DNA of 64,000 nt from Neoceratodus forsteri (GCA_016271365.2 CM057453.1:501555001-501619000); one strand, 5' to 3'; positions 1 through 11,500 are shown, counted from the first letter of the stretch. Made by a program: numbers and translations. The notes: generated by a model not told the origin, from the sequence alone.

Positions 1-665
1 ATTGTAAACCATACCTAGGGTAAATGACATCACATACAATTTTGCATGCATCCATCAATGATCGCATTGCTAAGTTCTGCTTTAAGAAGCTGTCCAACCC
101 TGAATACCACATTGCCATAACAGTATTAAATGATGTACTTTTGCAGTTGGCAGAGTTGTCTAAGAAGTTTCAGAAAGTGGTCTAACAAGTTGAAGCTGTA
201 CAGATTGCTAGGGCAAAAAATAAAACAAGTTCAGAACCCAGTACCTGGGTGACATTGTCTACTAGAGCCCACCAGTAAAACTGCTTTTGGCTAATTGCAT
301 AGCTGAAGTAAGCACAACAGCAATTTTGCAATTCATTGGCCTGTTATGTGACCATCTGGACAGCTGATTTCCTGCAGGTGAACTTTCTGACTGATCTGCC
401 TTTGATTTTGCAGCAATGCCATATTGCAGCTTTGAGTCTGGCTTATCAAATATTGAGAGACTGTGCAGCAGATATCAGGACTATTTATTTTCATCAGTGG
501 ACCAGGCAGAAATTGTTAGCCAATACAATGACCAGATTTATAGTTGCTAAAAAAATAAAGGGAGGATCATTAAAATCCTTTACTGACATGATCCACTTTG
601 CTTTGACTAATGTGCAGTACAGCATGGTGGCTAAACTTACTGATGTATGTGCTACATTCCAAGCT
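1..665 (+). pseudogene. hAT-family transposase, central part (interrupted)
   Basis: The frame with codons at 72-74 reads KFCFKK..HIAITVLNDVL..LAELSKKFQK (72-180). This matches the 'LLaDVL..laeLSktFQ' block that I know from hAT-derived ZNF862/C17orf113-like proteins. The same frame has several stops (near 183 and 276) and then runs open from 336 to the insertion point, where it reads VCATFQA at 645-665. It resumes in frame at 7652 with the hAT C-terminal dimerisation motif. No DDE catalytic residue can be identified with confidence. It is a decayed transposase, not a host gene. Confidence 0.55.
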
Positions 666-846
666 AAGCTAAACATGAAGCTATCATGTATAGAGGTTCT
701 ACACAGTCTTATCATTCCTAGAAGAGATCCTCCATAGGGAGGTGCAGAGTGAGAAGGCTACGATAGCACAGAGAAAATCTTGGGAGTGATAGAGGATCAC
801 ATACTGAAGCAGAGAGAAATATGACTGTGTAAGACCATAACTATCT

Positions 847-1074
847 TTGGGTGGAAGGTTTCACTCAAGGATTCTCATAGGAAAGTTAGGAAGATTTGTT
901 GCTGCTCTTGGAAAGAGCATTAAGATTTTATATCTCCAGAAACATGTTGAGTCCATAAAGTTTTATGGAGATCCTGAGCCCACAACACAGATTGATATTA
1001 CATTTAAAAATCCTCATACAGCTAGCAGCTTGCTTTCTCTGGCCAGCAAGATGGATTGTTTGAAATATATTTAG
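847..1074 (+). pseudogene. Vingi-like LINE ORF1 fragment
   Basis: A 75-residue open stretch (ILIGKLGRFV then YGDPEPTTQIDITFKN). It aligns by eye with 28940-29110 in the second copy, which reads ERIGKVKKEKIV and NGNPQIDLFFKD. The order and spacing of the two blocks agree, so I call it the same ORF1 domain in two copies. No zinc knuckle or RRM is recognisable, and its molecular role is unknown to me. Confidence 0.4.
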
Positions 1075-1309
1075 TTAACACGTTAGACTTGGGTGAAGTA
1101 TTTTCATGGTTTAAACAGACTAAGGATAGTTCAGAATCAATCTTGGAGACAGATAACCCCAATTGACTTTGGAAACCTAATTGACCCTAATACCTTGCCT
1201 GCTGACAGTTATTGATTCAGCCTGACAAATGCAGCCTGTAGATAATATCAAACAATGAACTCTGAATGCCAGCTAGATTTGGATAAGGAGCTGGGGATCA
1301 AGATGTGGA

Positions 1310-4300
1310 TGCCCTTTCTATACTTTCATGGAATATTGAGGGCATCCATCTTAAAATACTTGACCCTGAAATAGTGAGATTTCTGAATAATTTGATATTA
1401 TTGGACTGCAAGAAACATGGTGTACAGAACATGTAACTTCCAAATTGTCTGGATATTCTATCTTTACTCTGCCAACAACTAAAGATAAAAGTTTGGAAGG
1501 TTTAAAGGGCTATTTCCTTTTTATCAAAACTTTGCTAAATTTTCAGATCACTAACATTTCTACTAAATCAGAGGTATTTTGGCTGTAATAAGTAGCAAGG
1601 GACAAGAGATCATTCTCTGCAATATATCATTTCCCCTCATAATAGAGCTACTGATCCCACTGACCTTTTCATACAGGATCTGAAAATGGCACTTGACGAA
1701 TTGTCAGATAAGAGTATACCTTGTCCTATAATTATTTTGGGAGACTTTAATGCCAGAATTCCTTCTCATTTCTTGGAGAATGTATATTTCAGATATGATC
1801 CATACAATAGATATAATTAATCCAAATATCTCATATACTAGGACTGCTGAGGATCTAAAATCTAACCTCAGAGGTAAGGAATTGCTAGCGGGCTTAGCCA
1901 GTAGAAATTTCTGTATTTTAAATGGTAGAACTCAGGTCAATCTAGTTGGATCCTTACTGTATAGAGAATCTGCGGGCTCTTCAACCCTTGATTAGGTTTG
2001 GACCAATTTGGAAGCAGTAAAGATGATCCAAAAGTTAGAGGTCATGGATAGATTGGAATCAGCACACTGTGCTATTGTAATTAACATTAAATGCCCTTTT
2101 GGAACTTTATGGAGTGAGGCACAACAGGAAGAGAGTCTGGAAGTCATAAACAAGAGAAGGATTGGATGAGAACCGATTCATCAAGCTAGTTTCAAAGAAA
2201 TTGTTAGTACAGGAGTCTTAGGTAATATTCACGAGCTGGTCCTGGACAAAAGTAAGGCCTTTAATATTTTGGAGAATTGGGAAACTATTCATTCTTTACT
2301 TGGACCTAGATGTAAAACAATGTACCATCCTAGGTCCCTTTATAAAAAGTCTTAGTTTAATTCGGTATGCCTACAGGCAAAGAAAGAGTTTGGAGGAAAA
2401 CTAAGACAGCATAAGAAGAGAAGAAATAAGTCTGCAGCAGATTTTAAATTGCTAAAGACTGAAAGAGAAAAATATCAGAAAATTCTTAAATGAGAGACAT
2501 AAACATACTCAGGGACTTTGGGAAAAACTGAGGCAGGCTATTTTGGACAGGGATGGAAGGTGATTTTGGAATATTGTTGCCCAGTGATATAATAGATATG
2601 CCAATAAGATTGAAGCCAATATTACACCTGAAGTCTGGGCATCTCATTTCTCCAAGCTCTATTATTCTCATGAAGAGCAGGAGACACCTAATGCTTTCAA
2701 AATACAGGAAGATGAAATTTTTTTCCAAGACCTATCTTGATCACAGAGGACGAAATCTGGATGCGACTGATTGGCCTTAAGGCAAATAAAGCACCAGGGC
2801 CAGATGGGGTCCTAGGTGATCTCTATAAGGTTTTTACTAACTGATGGATTCCTTTTCTTCTTTTACTGTTTAATGGCCTGGTTCAGGGGTACTCTTATGC
2901 TGCCAGTTGGGCAGGTAGTGTTATCTTCCCAATTTTTAAAAAAGAGGATCCGAATGACTCAAGGATGTATAGGCCTATTAGTTTGATAGATGTTTCACAA
3001 AAGATTTTGTCTAGGATAATTTTGGGCAGATTGCTGTCATGGGTCAAGGAGAACTCAGTATCAAATGAGGCACAGAACTGTTTCTGGAAGGACTGTTCTA
3101 CAGTACAACACTATTATGTGCTTCAGCACCTGATCTGGAAGGATATTAAAGTGAGAAAAAACAGATTATATTGCTGTTTTGTGGACTTCTCCTCTGCCTT
3201 CCGACAGCATTTGTAGAAAAATCCTTTGGGCTACATTAAGGGATCTGAAGTTGGAGGCCTCACTTCTTGATGTTATTAATAGACTCTATGAAAATATGTG
3301 GGCAAGGGTCCAGTATAATCAATATGGTCATCTAACTGATAGATTTGAGACAAATGTGGGGGATAGACGGGGTGTATTTTGGCCCCCAGTCTATTTAACA
3401 TCTACATTAATACAGTCTTGGATCAGCTAGGTAACCCAGATTGCCATACTGCAAAAATTAATGATCAAAGAATTGAATGTTTAGCATATGCAGATGATTT
3501 AGTCTTGCTCTCTACTTCAGTCCTAGGTCTTAAAAGAAAAACTGGCTCACTTTGAATCTCTCTGTTCTCAAAGAAAACTAAAAGTTAATCTCGGCAAGAC
3601 CAACATTGTAGTTTTTGGCTCTCAAACCAAGAATACAGTAGGCTTTAGGCTAAATGGTAACCATATAGACACTGTTAAGTGTTATGACTATTTAGGTGCC
3701 CATTTTGCCTATAGCCCATCTTGGACCAAACATTTGGAGGCTATTCAATTTAAAATGGGATCTTCTGTAAATGCCCTAAAAATATTTAACAGCAAGGTGT
3801 GGAAGTCATTGGTGAGCGGGGTATTAAGAGCTGTTAATGCCAGAATAAGAATGATCATGTTATATGCCTCTGAAATCTGGGATTATACTAAGGTTAGAGA
3901 ATTAGAAATAATTCTGAATAAACTCTATAGATACAGCTAATATTTTAAATGGAACTCCAAGCTGTAATCTTGCCTTGGAGGTAGGACAACGTTCCTTGAC
4001 TTCTCTCATCTGTGAACTACAGATTCTCTTTCCGTTGAAACTTTTTCTTTTGCCCCTACGAAGATATCCCAGAATGTGTGTAGTGGAAGCCATCAAATTG
4101 GCCAGCATGGGATATGTACATCCCTTTATTCAACTTATTAAGGAAACAATAATGCCGGCTGGATTGGGCCACCTCTTATATAAAATTTACACGAGACTAT
4201 TTGATGAGATTAGGTAGGATGTCAAATTGAGGCTTATTTACTTAAGACATAAATTATTTCTGCGTTCAACTCTCCAAGCTTAAGCTATATGGATTTAAAA

Positions 4301-4620
4301 AAAAAGTAAAGATTTCACCGGGATATGACCCATATTTCTCTCTTTTTTTTAACCTGTCCTAAACAAAGAAGAATCTATACAAGATTTGGAACTGAAAACT
4401 ATAATGCTCAATGCATTAATTTCAAACAAAACACTTTTTCCATATTGTAAATGTGGAGCAGGGACTATAGATGATCTCAAACATGTGGAACTCTTGTGTC
4501 CTAGGTACAAATCAACTAGGAAAAAACTGCTGGGGATCTAGGCCCTCGCCTGAGAGATCTTTGGAATATTTGTTTACTATGAAAGAGAAGAACATAGAAG
4601 AGATCTTTGCAAGATTCTTC
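1310..4620 (+). pseudogene. Vingi-like LINE ORF2: endonuclease, RT, C-terminal CCHC
   Basis: The endonuclease part has an SWNIEGIH start near 1330, IIGLQETW near 1396-1420 (APE metal-binding Glu) and IILGDFNAR near 1731-1760 (catalytic GDFN). The RT runs from about 2770: KAPGPDGV (2790), YRPISLIDV (2965), a frame-broken motif A FVDFSSAFR (3175-3205), and AYADDLVLLS (3483-3512), the catalytic YADD of motif C. The C-terminus has CKCG..TIDDLKHVELLCP (4448-4508), a zinc-binding-like motif. Many stops and frameshifts make it dead. The 3' end is interrupted by CR1 at about 4630. Confidence 0.7.
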
Positions 4621-4629
4621 ATCTCAACT

Positions 4630-7424
4630 TAATGCTAGAAGCCTTGGGAGGAAAACTGAAGAGTTACAGGTTCTCATGGCAGAGGAGAGGTGGACATTGC
4701 AGCCATCATGGAAACATGGGCCACCCAATACAATGACTGGGACGTGTCTGTACCAGGGTACAGGTTATTTGTAGGGACAGGGTGATTGGGAAAGGAGGGG
4801 TGGCACTATGTGAAGGAAGGACTGAAGTGTGTAAGGGAGGAAGGGAGGAGGTAGAATGAGTCACTTTGATGTAAATCCAGGATTCCAAGAATAGGATTCT
4901 TAGAATGGGAGTGGTACAGGCCACCATCTCAGATGGAGGAGTTAGACAGGGAACTAGTGGGACAGATCAGGAGGACCTCGAGAAGGGTAGTGTGGTGATT
5001 GTGGGGACTCAACATGCCAGGAGTGGACTGAGCACCCCAAAACCAGGAACAGAAGGAACAGGTACTGCTGGATGCCTCCAGGACAGCTTCCTGCTGCAAA
5101 TGGTCAGTGAACCAACCAGGTTAGAGAATACCCTTGACCTTGTGCTGGCAAATGGGGACTTTGTGAGAGAACTTATAGTGGAGGAACCGCTGTCAGGAGT
5201 GACCACCACTCAGTATGGCTCACATTGGATATGGGCAAGGAAGGAGGGAATCTGGCACAATAGTGCTGGACTTCAGGAGGGCTGACTTTGGGAGGATGGG
5301 GAAGTGGTAAAGGGTACCTGGCTATAATTCAATCTAGTATGGACACTAACCAGGGTGGGAGCTCATAGCTGAGGATAGTGGAGGCAACCAAAACCTGCTG
5401 CAAAGCCCAGAGCAAGAAGGCTAGGCTAAGAAACCAATCTGGTTGAGCAAGGAGGTCATGGAAAAGGTAAGGAGGAAAAGAGCTGCCTTAGTACACAGAA
5501 AACAGGGAGGGGAGGACAGGGAGGAGTACTTGACAGAATCGAAGGAGGTGACAAGGGCAGTAAGGGGCCAAAGCATCTACAGAACTCAGGCTGGCACAAG
5601 GCATTAAGAGGGGAGAATGACTCTTTAAGTACATCAGGAGAAAAGGAGCTGTAAGGACCACATAATAAGGATTAGGAAGGAGGGGGGTTGGGTGGAAGCA
5701 GGGTGCGATAAGGCGGAAGCACTAAATGAGTACTTCTGCTCAGTATTTACTAAAAAGAAGAGGGGGGTGACACCCAAGGTGGGAGAAATGGCAGAAGCAG
5801 GGTGGGAAGTGGTGACAGATGGGGAAATCATGGAGAGCAGAGTTCAAGAGGGTTTGAAGGCACTGAGGGTGGACAAGGCGCCAGGCCCAGATGGCATCCA
5901 CCCCAGGGTACTGAAGGAGCTGGCAGAGGTCCTTGCAGGACCTTTGGCAGACCACTTAATGCCCTCACACATTCGGGTGTGTACTCAGGACTGGAGGATG
6001 GCTCATGGTGTCCCTCCACAAGAGTGGCCCAAGGATGAACCGAAAACTACAGACCAGTGAGCCTCACATCCATCATGGGTAAGCTAATGGAGACTATCCT
6101 GAAGGAGGCTGGTGGCCCTCCTAGAGGCCAAAGGACTACAAGACAGCAGACAGCATGGCTTCATATGTGGCAGATCCTGCCAAACCAACCTGGTCGAGTT
6201 CTATGACTGGGTAACTAGGCAACTGGACAGGGGCCATGCAGTGGATGTCCTGTATCTGGACTTCAGTAAGGCATTCGACTCAGTGCACATGGAAGGCTGG
6301 GAAGGAAGTTAGTAGGCACAGAGGCGGGTGCAAAGCTGGTGAGATGGGTAGGAAACTGGCTGAAGGAATAACAGAGGGTGGCGGTGGGTGGGGAGCTCTC
6401 ACCCAAGGGCAGTGATGAGCGGTGTTCCACAGGGCTCGTGTTGGGACCAGTGTTGTTTGGGATATTCATTGCAGACATATCATGGGACATCAAGAGCAAG
6501 ATCAGTCTGTTTACTGATGATACCAAGGTAGGCGCGGTGGTGGATGACCTAGGGGATGGCAGGGTTGCAGGATGATCTGGCAAAGCTTGAAACCTGGTCA
6601 GACACCTGGCAACTGGGCTTTAATGCCAAAAAGTGCAAGGTGCTGCATTTTGGGATGAAGAACCCAAGGAGGAGTTACCAGCTAGGGGGAGTGCAGCTAG
6701 CCCAGACAGAGGAGGAGGAGAAGAAGGATCTGGGTGTGCTCATTACAGGGTCAATGAACAACTCGGCACAATGTAGGAAGGCAGCTGCAAAGGCCAACAA
6801 AATGCTAGGTTGTATTGCAAGGGGTATATCCTCGAGGAGGGAGGAGGTGATTCTGCCACTGTATAGGTCATTAGACCACACCTGGAGTACTGCGTGCAGT
6901 ACTGGCATCCTTATCTGAAGAGGGACATTAAGTTACTGGAGGGGGTGCAGCGCAGAGCGACAAAGATGATCAAGGGGCTGGGGGACTTATCATACGAGAG
7001 GAGGTTGAAGGAGTTGAACATGTACTCACTGGAGGAGAGGAGAGACAGGGGTGACATGATTGAAACCTTTAAATACATGAAAGGAATAAACAAGACAGGT
7101 ACAGAGAGGCTGTTCAAAGTAAGGAGGGAGGGACACCGGGGCCATGATATGAGACTGGAGCGAGGAAGGTTCAGGAGGGAGATGAGGAGACACTTTTTAC
7201 AGAGAGGTGGTGGCTGGGTGGAATGCATTACCTGCTGAAGTGGTATGCAGTAGAACAGTGGACTGCTTCAAATGAGGATGGGACAGAACAAGGGGAGGTT
7301 AATGAAGGGAAGGGTGGAAGGGAGGGGCAGCTGCAGAATAAGGGGTGCTAGCTGCACATTCGAAGCAGACTTGTTAGACCTCTAGGCCTTTATCTGCTGG
7401 CAAATTTCGTATGTTCGTATGTTT
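4630..7424 (+). mobile_element. CR1 LINE, 5'-truncated (CR1-1)
   Basis: Starts inside the endonuclease domain (RSLGGKTEEL, ETWATQYNDW) and ends in the CR1-style octamer-like tail TTCGTATGTTCGTATG (7405-7420). RT motifs are spread over three frames: KAPGPDGIHPRVLKEL (5872-5925), QHGFICGRSCQTNLVEF (6150-6205), LYLDFSKAFDSVH (6250-6290, catalytic Asp present) and LFTDDTKVG (6508-6535, motif C with T for A). The C-terminal stretch SRREEVILPLYRSL then [14 protein letters not shown] is diagnostic of CR1. Inserted in the 3' region of the Vingi-like element; no clear TSD, as expected for CR1. Confidence 0.85.
5692..7238 (+). pseudogene. CR1-1 reverse transcriptase remnants
   Basis: Four overlapping open segments (5692-6060, 6112-6312, 6556-6918, 6894-7238) carry successive RT and C-terminal blocks of one CR1 ORF2. 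There are frame changes near 5955, 6300 and 6890. The AFDS block passes straight into MEGWEGS, so the region between motifs A and B is partly deleted. The last segment, with the tail ERRDRGDMIETFKYMKGIN, is the conserved CR1 C-terminus. It lacks an intact frame and cannot make a full enzyme. Confidence 0.8.
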
Positions 7425-7640
7425 GTAACTCATTTGTAAAGTTTATTGGGAGACTTGAAGTTCTGTGGAGGTTTTTTTATGTGAAAAGATACTCTGTTAA
7501 ATTGAATTGCACTGTAAAGATATTTAAGTTCCTTGTTGATTTATTTATTGTCTCTTTATATTTACTATGTATTTTGTCCTGATTTTAGTATACTGTAACT
7601 GCTCTATGCAGAACAATAAATTGTACTACTACTACTACTA
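7425..7640 (+). other. 3' UTR and (TAC)n tail of Vingi-like copy 1
   Basis: AT-rich sequence beginning directly after the CR1 tail and finishing CAATAAATTG followed by five to six TAC/ACT units. The simple-sequence tail borders the downstream copy of the target duplication, which fixes the 3' end of the LINE. Confidence 0.6.
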
Positions 7641-7651
7641 CATTCCAAGCT

Positions 7652-7843
7652 TCTAGTGCTGACCGTGAAAGAGGCTACAGCTTCATGAACTGCATTAAGA
7701 GCAAACAAAGAAACCTCTTGGAAGAAAGCCATTTATATATGTTGATGCGAACAAAATTGTCTTTAACATCTGGTGGAAAAAAAGATCTTAATAAAATATA
7801 GGTCCACTGGAAGAATAGGAAAGACAGGAGAGAAAAACAGTAA
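7652..7843 (+). pseudogene. hAT transposase C-terminal dimerisation region
   Basis: Reads SSADRERGYSFMNCIKSKQ then NLLEESHLYMLM (residues about 1-35), the classic hAT C-terminal signature 'SSAxCERGFSxMNxIKsk.RN.L...L..LM'. The usual Cys before ERG is Arg here. The frame has a TAG at 7799 and ends at TAA 7841-7843. Joined to position 665 by removing the Vingi-like insert and one TSD copy, the frame is continuous (FQA|SSADRERGY), which shows both halves belong to one gene. Confidence 0.75.
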
Positions 7844-8171
7844 ATGTTGATTTCTTAGCAATGCATCATCAGCAGCACCCCTTTTAGATGCATGCAAGAC
7901 TTTTTAAATGTACATAGTTTATACATATTTCCAGTTCATACTGTTATGGCACAATGCACATCCAAGCTTCGACTGTGTCAGAATGTATGTTTATACTTTG
8001 CATCAAGTATTTGAGTGTCTGGTTATATTTTCTACTGTTTACTGGCAATAAAATATATCACGTGTTTGGGCCTTCCAATTTGCGCACATGAATCAATTTT
8101 TTTGCACAAAGGGCTGCACACACATATCAGTCACCCACCCACAGAGACTAAAAATTAGAGGGAACATTGGT

Positions 8172-8535
8172 AGCAATACAGATCAAGTACATAGAAGGGA
8201 GGGATTACAAATGAACTTGTTGCATAGGCAGAGCAGTACAAAACCGCACCAGATCAGCAGGCAGGTATACAAACAGTATTTGAACTTACAGTAGCAATAG
8301 GGATCAAGTACATAGATGGAAGGGACTACAATGAACTTTTTGCATAGGCAGAGCAGTACAAAAACCGCACCAGATCCGCAGGCAGGTATACAAACAGTAT
8401 TTGAACTTACAGTAGCAATACGGATAATGTACATAAATGGGAGGGATTACAAATTAACTTGTTGCCTAGGCAGAGCAGAAGACAGCACCGGATCAGCAAG
8501 TACAAGTTATACAAATCATGGTTACCCACCAAGGT
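8172..8535. repeat. Three tandem 121-bp repeats
   Basis: Units start at 8172, 8293 and 8414 (period 121). Each begins AGCAATA, contains GGCAGAGCAG and a CAGCAGGCAGGTATACAAACAG-like segment, and units 1-2 end TTTGAACTTACAGT. The third is more diverged and fades after about 8520. The array lies between the hAT right terminus and the minus-strand L2/Rex-like LINE, so it may be that LINE's 3' UTR into which the hAT inserted. Non-coding. Confidence 0.8.
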
Positions 8536-8539
8536 AAGA

Positions 8540-9740
8540 ACAGTACAGAACATGAACGTAGAGGCATGGAGTACAAAACAAGGGTACACATCAAGATAAT
8601 ACAAGAGATACATAAGTGCAGTTACAGAACAGGGGTGGAGTGGCAGAACTTGAGTGCCAGTAGCAGAGGTTGAGCTTCAGGGAGATGCGTCAAGTAGAAA
8701 GGAAGGATTTAGAGAGCCAGGAGGGAAGGGGAGGAGAGGAGAGAAGAAGGGGGTAGGGGAGTGTAGGTGTATAGGGGGAGGAAGGGGATGGGAGCTAGGG
8801 TTGCTTAGGAAGGGGAGGTAGAAATTGAGAGTGTGAAGAGTATTGAGGGGTATAAGTGACAGGGTAGTATATATGCCAGACAATTGGGCAATGGCCGGGC
8901 AGCTGGTCAGGCGAGAGAGGAGAGGGAAGGAGGAGCTAGCAGGGGGGGTGGTCAGGGGCAGATGCAATTAGGTGCAAGGAAGTTAGAGAGGGCATAGGAA
9001 AGGGAGAGATTGGATGAGGAATGGCGGATCTGGGTGGGCAGGCAGTTCCAGAGTTTAGGGAAGAGGTAAGAGAATGCAGATTGGCCAGTGGTGGTCCTAC
9101 GGTGGGGGATGAATAGTAGTCTAGGGTCAGTGGACCTGAGGGTATGTGAGGGGGTAGGAGGGGAGGATAAGGCAGATTCGAGGTAGGGAGGGAGGGAGCC
9201 GAGCCAGATGTTAGAAGTGAATTTAGTACTATGAATTAGGTGACGGTTGCTCAGGGAGGTTAGGGAGAGGGAACGATAAAGCGTGCAGTGATGTGATCGA
9301 AGGGGGACATTGAGGGCAAAGCAACAGAAAACATTGAAGAGGGGGTCTAGTCTGGCTAGGGTGGTCTGTGAAGTGGAACTGTAAACCACATCACAGTAAT
9401 CAAAGGAGGGTGGGATCATTTTCAGGATAATATTTCGCTCTAACAGGAAGTGGGAGACTAGCACGGTTTCTGTAGAGGGCTCCAAGTTTTGGGGCGCAGT
9501 TTGGAAATGATGGCATCGACGTGAGTGGAAAAGGAGAGGTGGCGGTCAAGCCAAACCCCAAGATACCTGAAGGAGGGTACTTCTTCGAGGATGGTGTTAT
9601 TTAGGGTGTGGAATCTCAGAGGGGAGGCGAGTTTGGATAGGCGCTGTCTGGTGCCGAAAGTCACTGAGTTGGTTTTCTTAGCGTTTAGGGAGAGTTGGTT
9701 GATATTGAATATAGGTGGTGCCACCTCATCAAAGGCTTTA
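8540..9740 (-). mobile_element. L2/Rex-like LINE, 3' half (LINE-M1)
   Basis: Reading right to left: the RT palm-thumb segment NQLSLNAKKTN..FRYLGVWLD (9740-9480, frame of 9458-10045), then the 177-codon open frame 8952-9485. The latter contains FDYCDVVYSS, LGSLPPYL and PKLWNCLPTQIRHS, the C-terminal 'DYCN...LP.YL...LWNSLP' signature of L2/Rex/Jockey-superfamily LINEs. The 3' UTR includes 8540-8950 and perhaps the 121-bp repeats. The 5' part is missing, and the sequence switches abruptly to Tx1-type RT at about 9740. The clade within the CR1/L2/Jockey group is uncertain. Confidence 0.65.
8952..9485 (-). pseudogene. LINE-M1 ORF2 C-terminal segment
   Basis: A 177-codon open frame covering the RT thumb-to-C-terminus of an L2/Rex-like LINE. 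Visible landmarks are FDYCDVVYSS (about residue 29), a Leu-rich middle segment, LGSLPPYL (about 94), TLRSTDPRL (about 113) and LWNCLPTQIR (about 145). The family normally ends soon after this block, so the segment is the natural C-terminus. It continues upstream, with a frame change, into the 9458-10045 frame. It lacks the catalytic palm and cannot act alone. Confidence 0.6.
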
Positions 9741-11495
9741 GCCTGGTTGAGACTCACCGAATAACACATAATCTCTCCTGAATTCCCTTTCTCCAATAAT
9801 TCTCTAAGAGGAATTAGACCATCAGTGATTCTTCTACCCGGAATACTACAAAACTGAACAGGATGAATCGCATCCTCCAACACCATAGCCAAGCAATTAC
9901 TAATAATTTTAGTCAATATGTTACAGTCTGAATTCAGCAAAGTTATAGGCCTCCAGTTTGAAAGAAGTGTTTTGTCACCAGATTTATAGAACATAACTAA
10001 GCCTTTATATATACTGTATAATAACGGTTTCTCAAAAAAATACAAAAATTAAAAACCTGCTCCAATTCTTTCGATAATTCAGGAAACAGGAGACTATACA
10101 GTTCATTTGGAAGTCCATCCTGCCCTGGCACTTTACCAGAGTGTAAATTCTTAATGACTAAATGAAATTCTGCTTCAGTAATGTTATTAACCAATGCTTT
10201 GGCATGATATTCAGGCAATTTTGACAATCCACAGTCTGCCAACCACTCATCCACTTTATCATCTGTAATTGACTCATCCTTACGAAACAGTTGGGAAATA
10301 TATATTTCTACCTCCTTTCTAATCTTGTTGCTATCCCTCGTGATCCTCCCCCACACCCCCAGTCTCCACCTGTGAAATCTCTTTTTTCCTTTGGTTGGTA
10401 CAACTCTCAAAAGGATTTGTTTGTGCCTGCTTTCCCTGGGTTCCAAACTTTTGTTCCACTTCTAACGTTCTCATCCTGTCATATTGAAACTGCATCATTT
10501 CTTCTTTCACTAGAGTAATTTGCTCACCGACAGCAAGATCTTCTGCATTATATCTAGATTGTAGGGAGTATAGCTGGTCTCTGAGATGACAATATCTATT
10601 CCTATTTATTTTACCATTAATTTTCCCCATAATCTGAAAATATTCCCCAAAGTCTGCTTTGCTATCTTCCCACCATTCTGTAGCTGTGTCATATAATAAG
10701 AAAACAAATTTTCTTGTGGCTATCACATTCTGGAAGCCTTGTTGGATTTGGGGATTGTCCAGTAAGGAAATATTCAATTTCTAGTACTCTGGGCCTTTTG
10801 ATGTGGCAATTGTATTAGCCAAAGATACACTTAACAGCCCATGGTCTGACGTGGATACTGGACTAACAGATTAAGTCTTGACTTCCAATGCGGGTGTTAT
10901 GAACCAATAATTGATTCTGGTCGATAAAACGCCCCAAAAATATGTATGTGGAGCACTCTGGTTAGCATCACAAAAAACATCCTTCAATCCTGCCTGGTTT
11001 ATAATTTGACTTAAATATGAAGCGTCACAATAAGTTTTTGAAGTCTTTAACTCCCTATATTCCTTATGTCTGTTAACATTAAAATCACCTCCAAACAAAA
11101 TATTTCTGGCTGTATATAAGTATGGCAAGATTAATTTTAACAATGCAATTCTTTCTGTTATAAGCTGAGGTACATATATATTTATCAATCTGAAATCCAC
11201 ATTATTCATTGTGATATCTAGTAATAGAGCCCTTCCAGGTGCAATATCCACCATATGCGTTAGAAGTACAGAGGGGTCTGTCAAGCAGATTCCCACCCTA
11301 CAACAAGCTGCATCCCCCATAGACCAGTAGCTAGGCCCCCAAATCATCCTTCCATAGCAACCTGTATCTCATGCAAGGAATGCAGTCCCATGTCCTGAAA
11401 AAATATGATATCTTAAGTATGGTTCATGAATAAGTCAAAAGTAGCCAGGCGTTTTCTGTCAGATTTTATGCTATTGGTTTTAAGACTTGCAATAG
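9740..11495 (-). pseudogene. Tx1-B ORF2: endonuclease and partial RT
   Basis: The endonuclease segment 10871-11347 contains WGPSYWSMGDAA, PGRALLLDITM, NIYVPQ and FGGDFNVNRH (GDFN catalytic motif). It ends in TRINYWFITP, where the usual SRIDyif Asp-His region is partly lost. The linker is at 10331-10777. The RT segment 9997-10446 has KNLHSGKVPGQDGLPNELY, and 9997-9740 has SNWRPITLLNSDCNIL and QAKAFDEV. RT motifs B onward are absent because LINE-M1 sequence begins. Confidence 0.7.
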
Positions 11496-11500
11496 CAAGA

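Larger units (their letters stand above)
666..7637 (+). mobile_element. Vingi/Ingi-like non-LTR retrotransposon (copy 1) with nested CR1
   Basis: Flanked by the 14-bp direct repeat CTACATTCCAAGCT (652-665 and 7638-7651), a typical target-primed duplication. Internal order is ORF1 remnant, APE endonuclease, reverse transcriptase and C-terminal CCHC-like domain up to about 4620. A CR1 then intervenes, and the 3' UTR resumes at about 7425 and ends AATAAATTG plus a (TAC)n tail (7624-7640). The family call rests on the RT context (YRPISLIDVSQ, STVQHYYVLQHLI) and on the C-terminal CxCGxxTxDDxxH motif shared with the second copy at 35765-35825. Confidence 0.65.
1..8171 (+). mobile_element. hAT DNA transposon remnant, 3' part, with nested LINEs
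   Basis: Two transposase pieces (1-665 and 7652-7843) lie in one reading frame once the LINE between them and one target duplication are removed. Beyond the second piece are an AATAAA at 8047 and a terminus at about 8150-8170 reading AATTAGAGGGAACATTG, whose complement CAATGTTCCCTCTAATT resembles hAT inverted termini of the CAGTGTTCCC type. The left end is outside the window. Assigning the terminus to the same element as the transposase is inference from position. Confidence 0.6.

Noticed and set aside
8172..8535. CRISPR-like array
   Set aside because: The repeated unit is 121 bp with no spacer structure, only three copies, in vertebrate repeat DNA.
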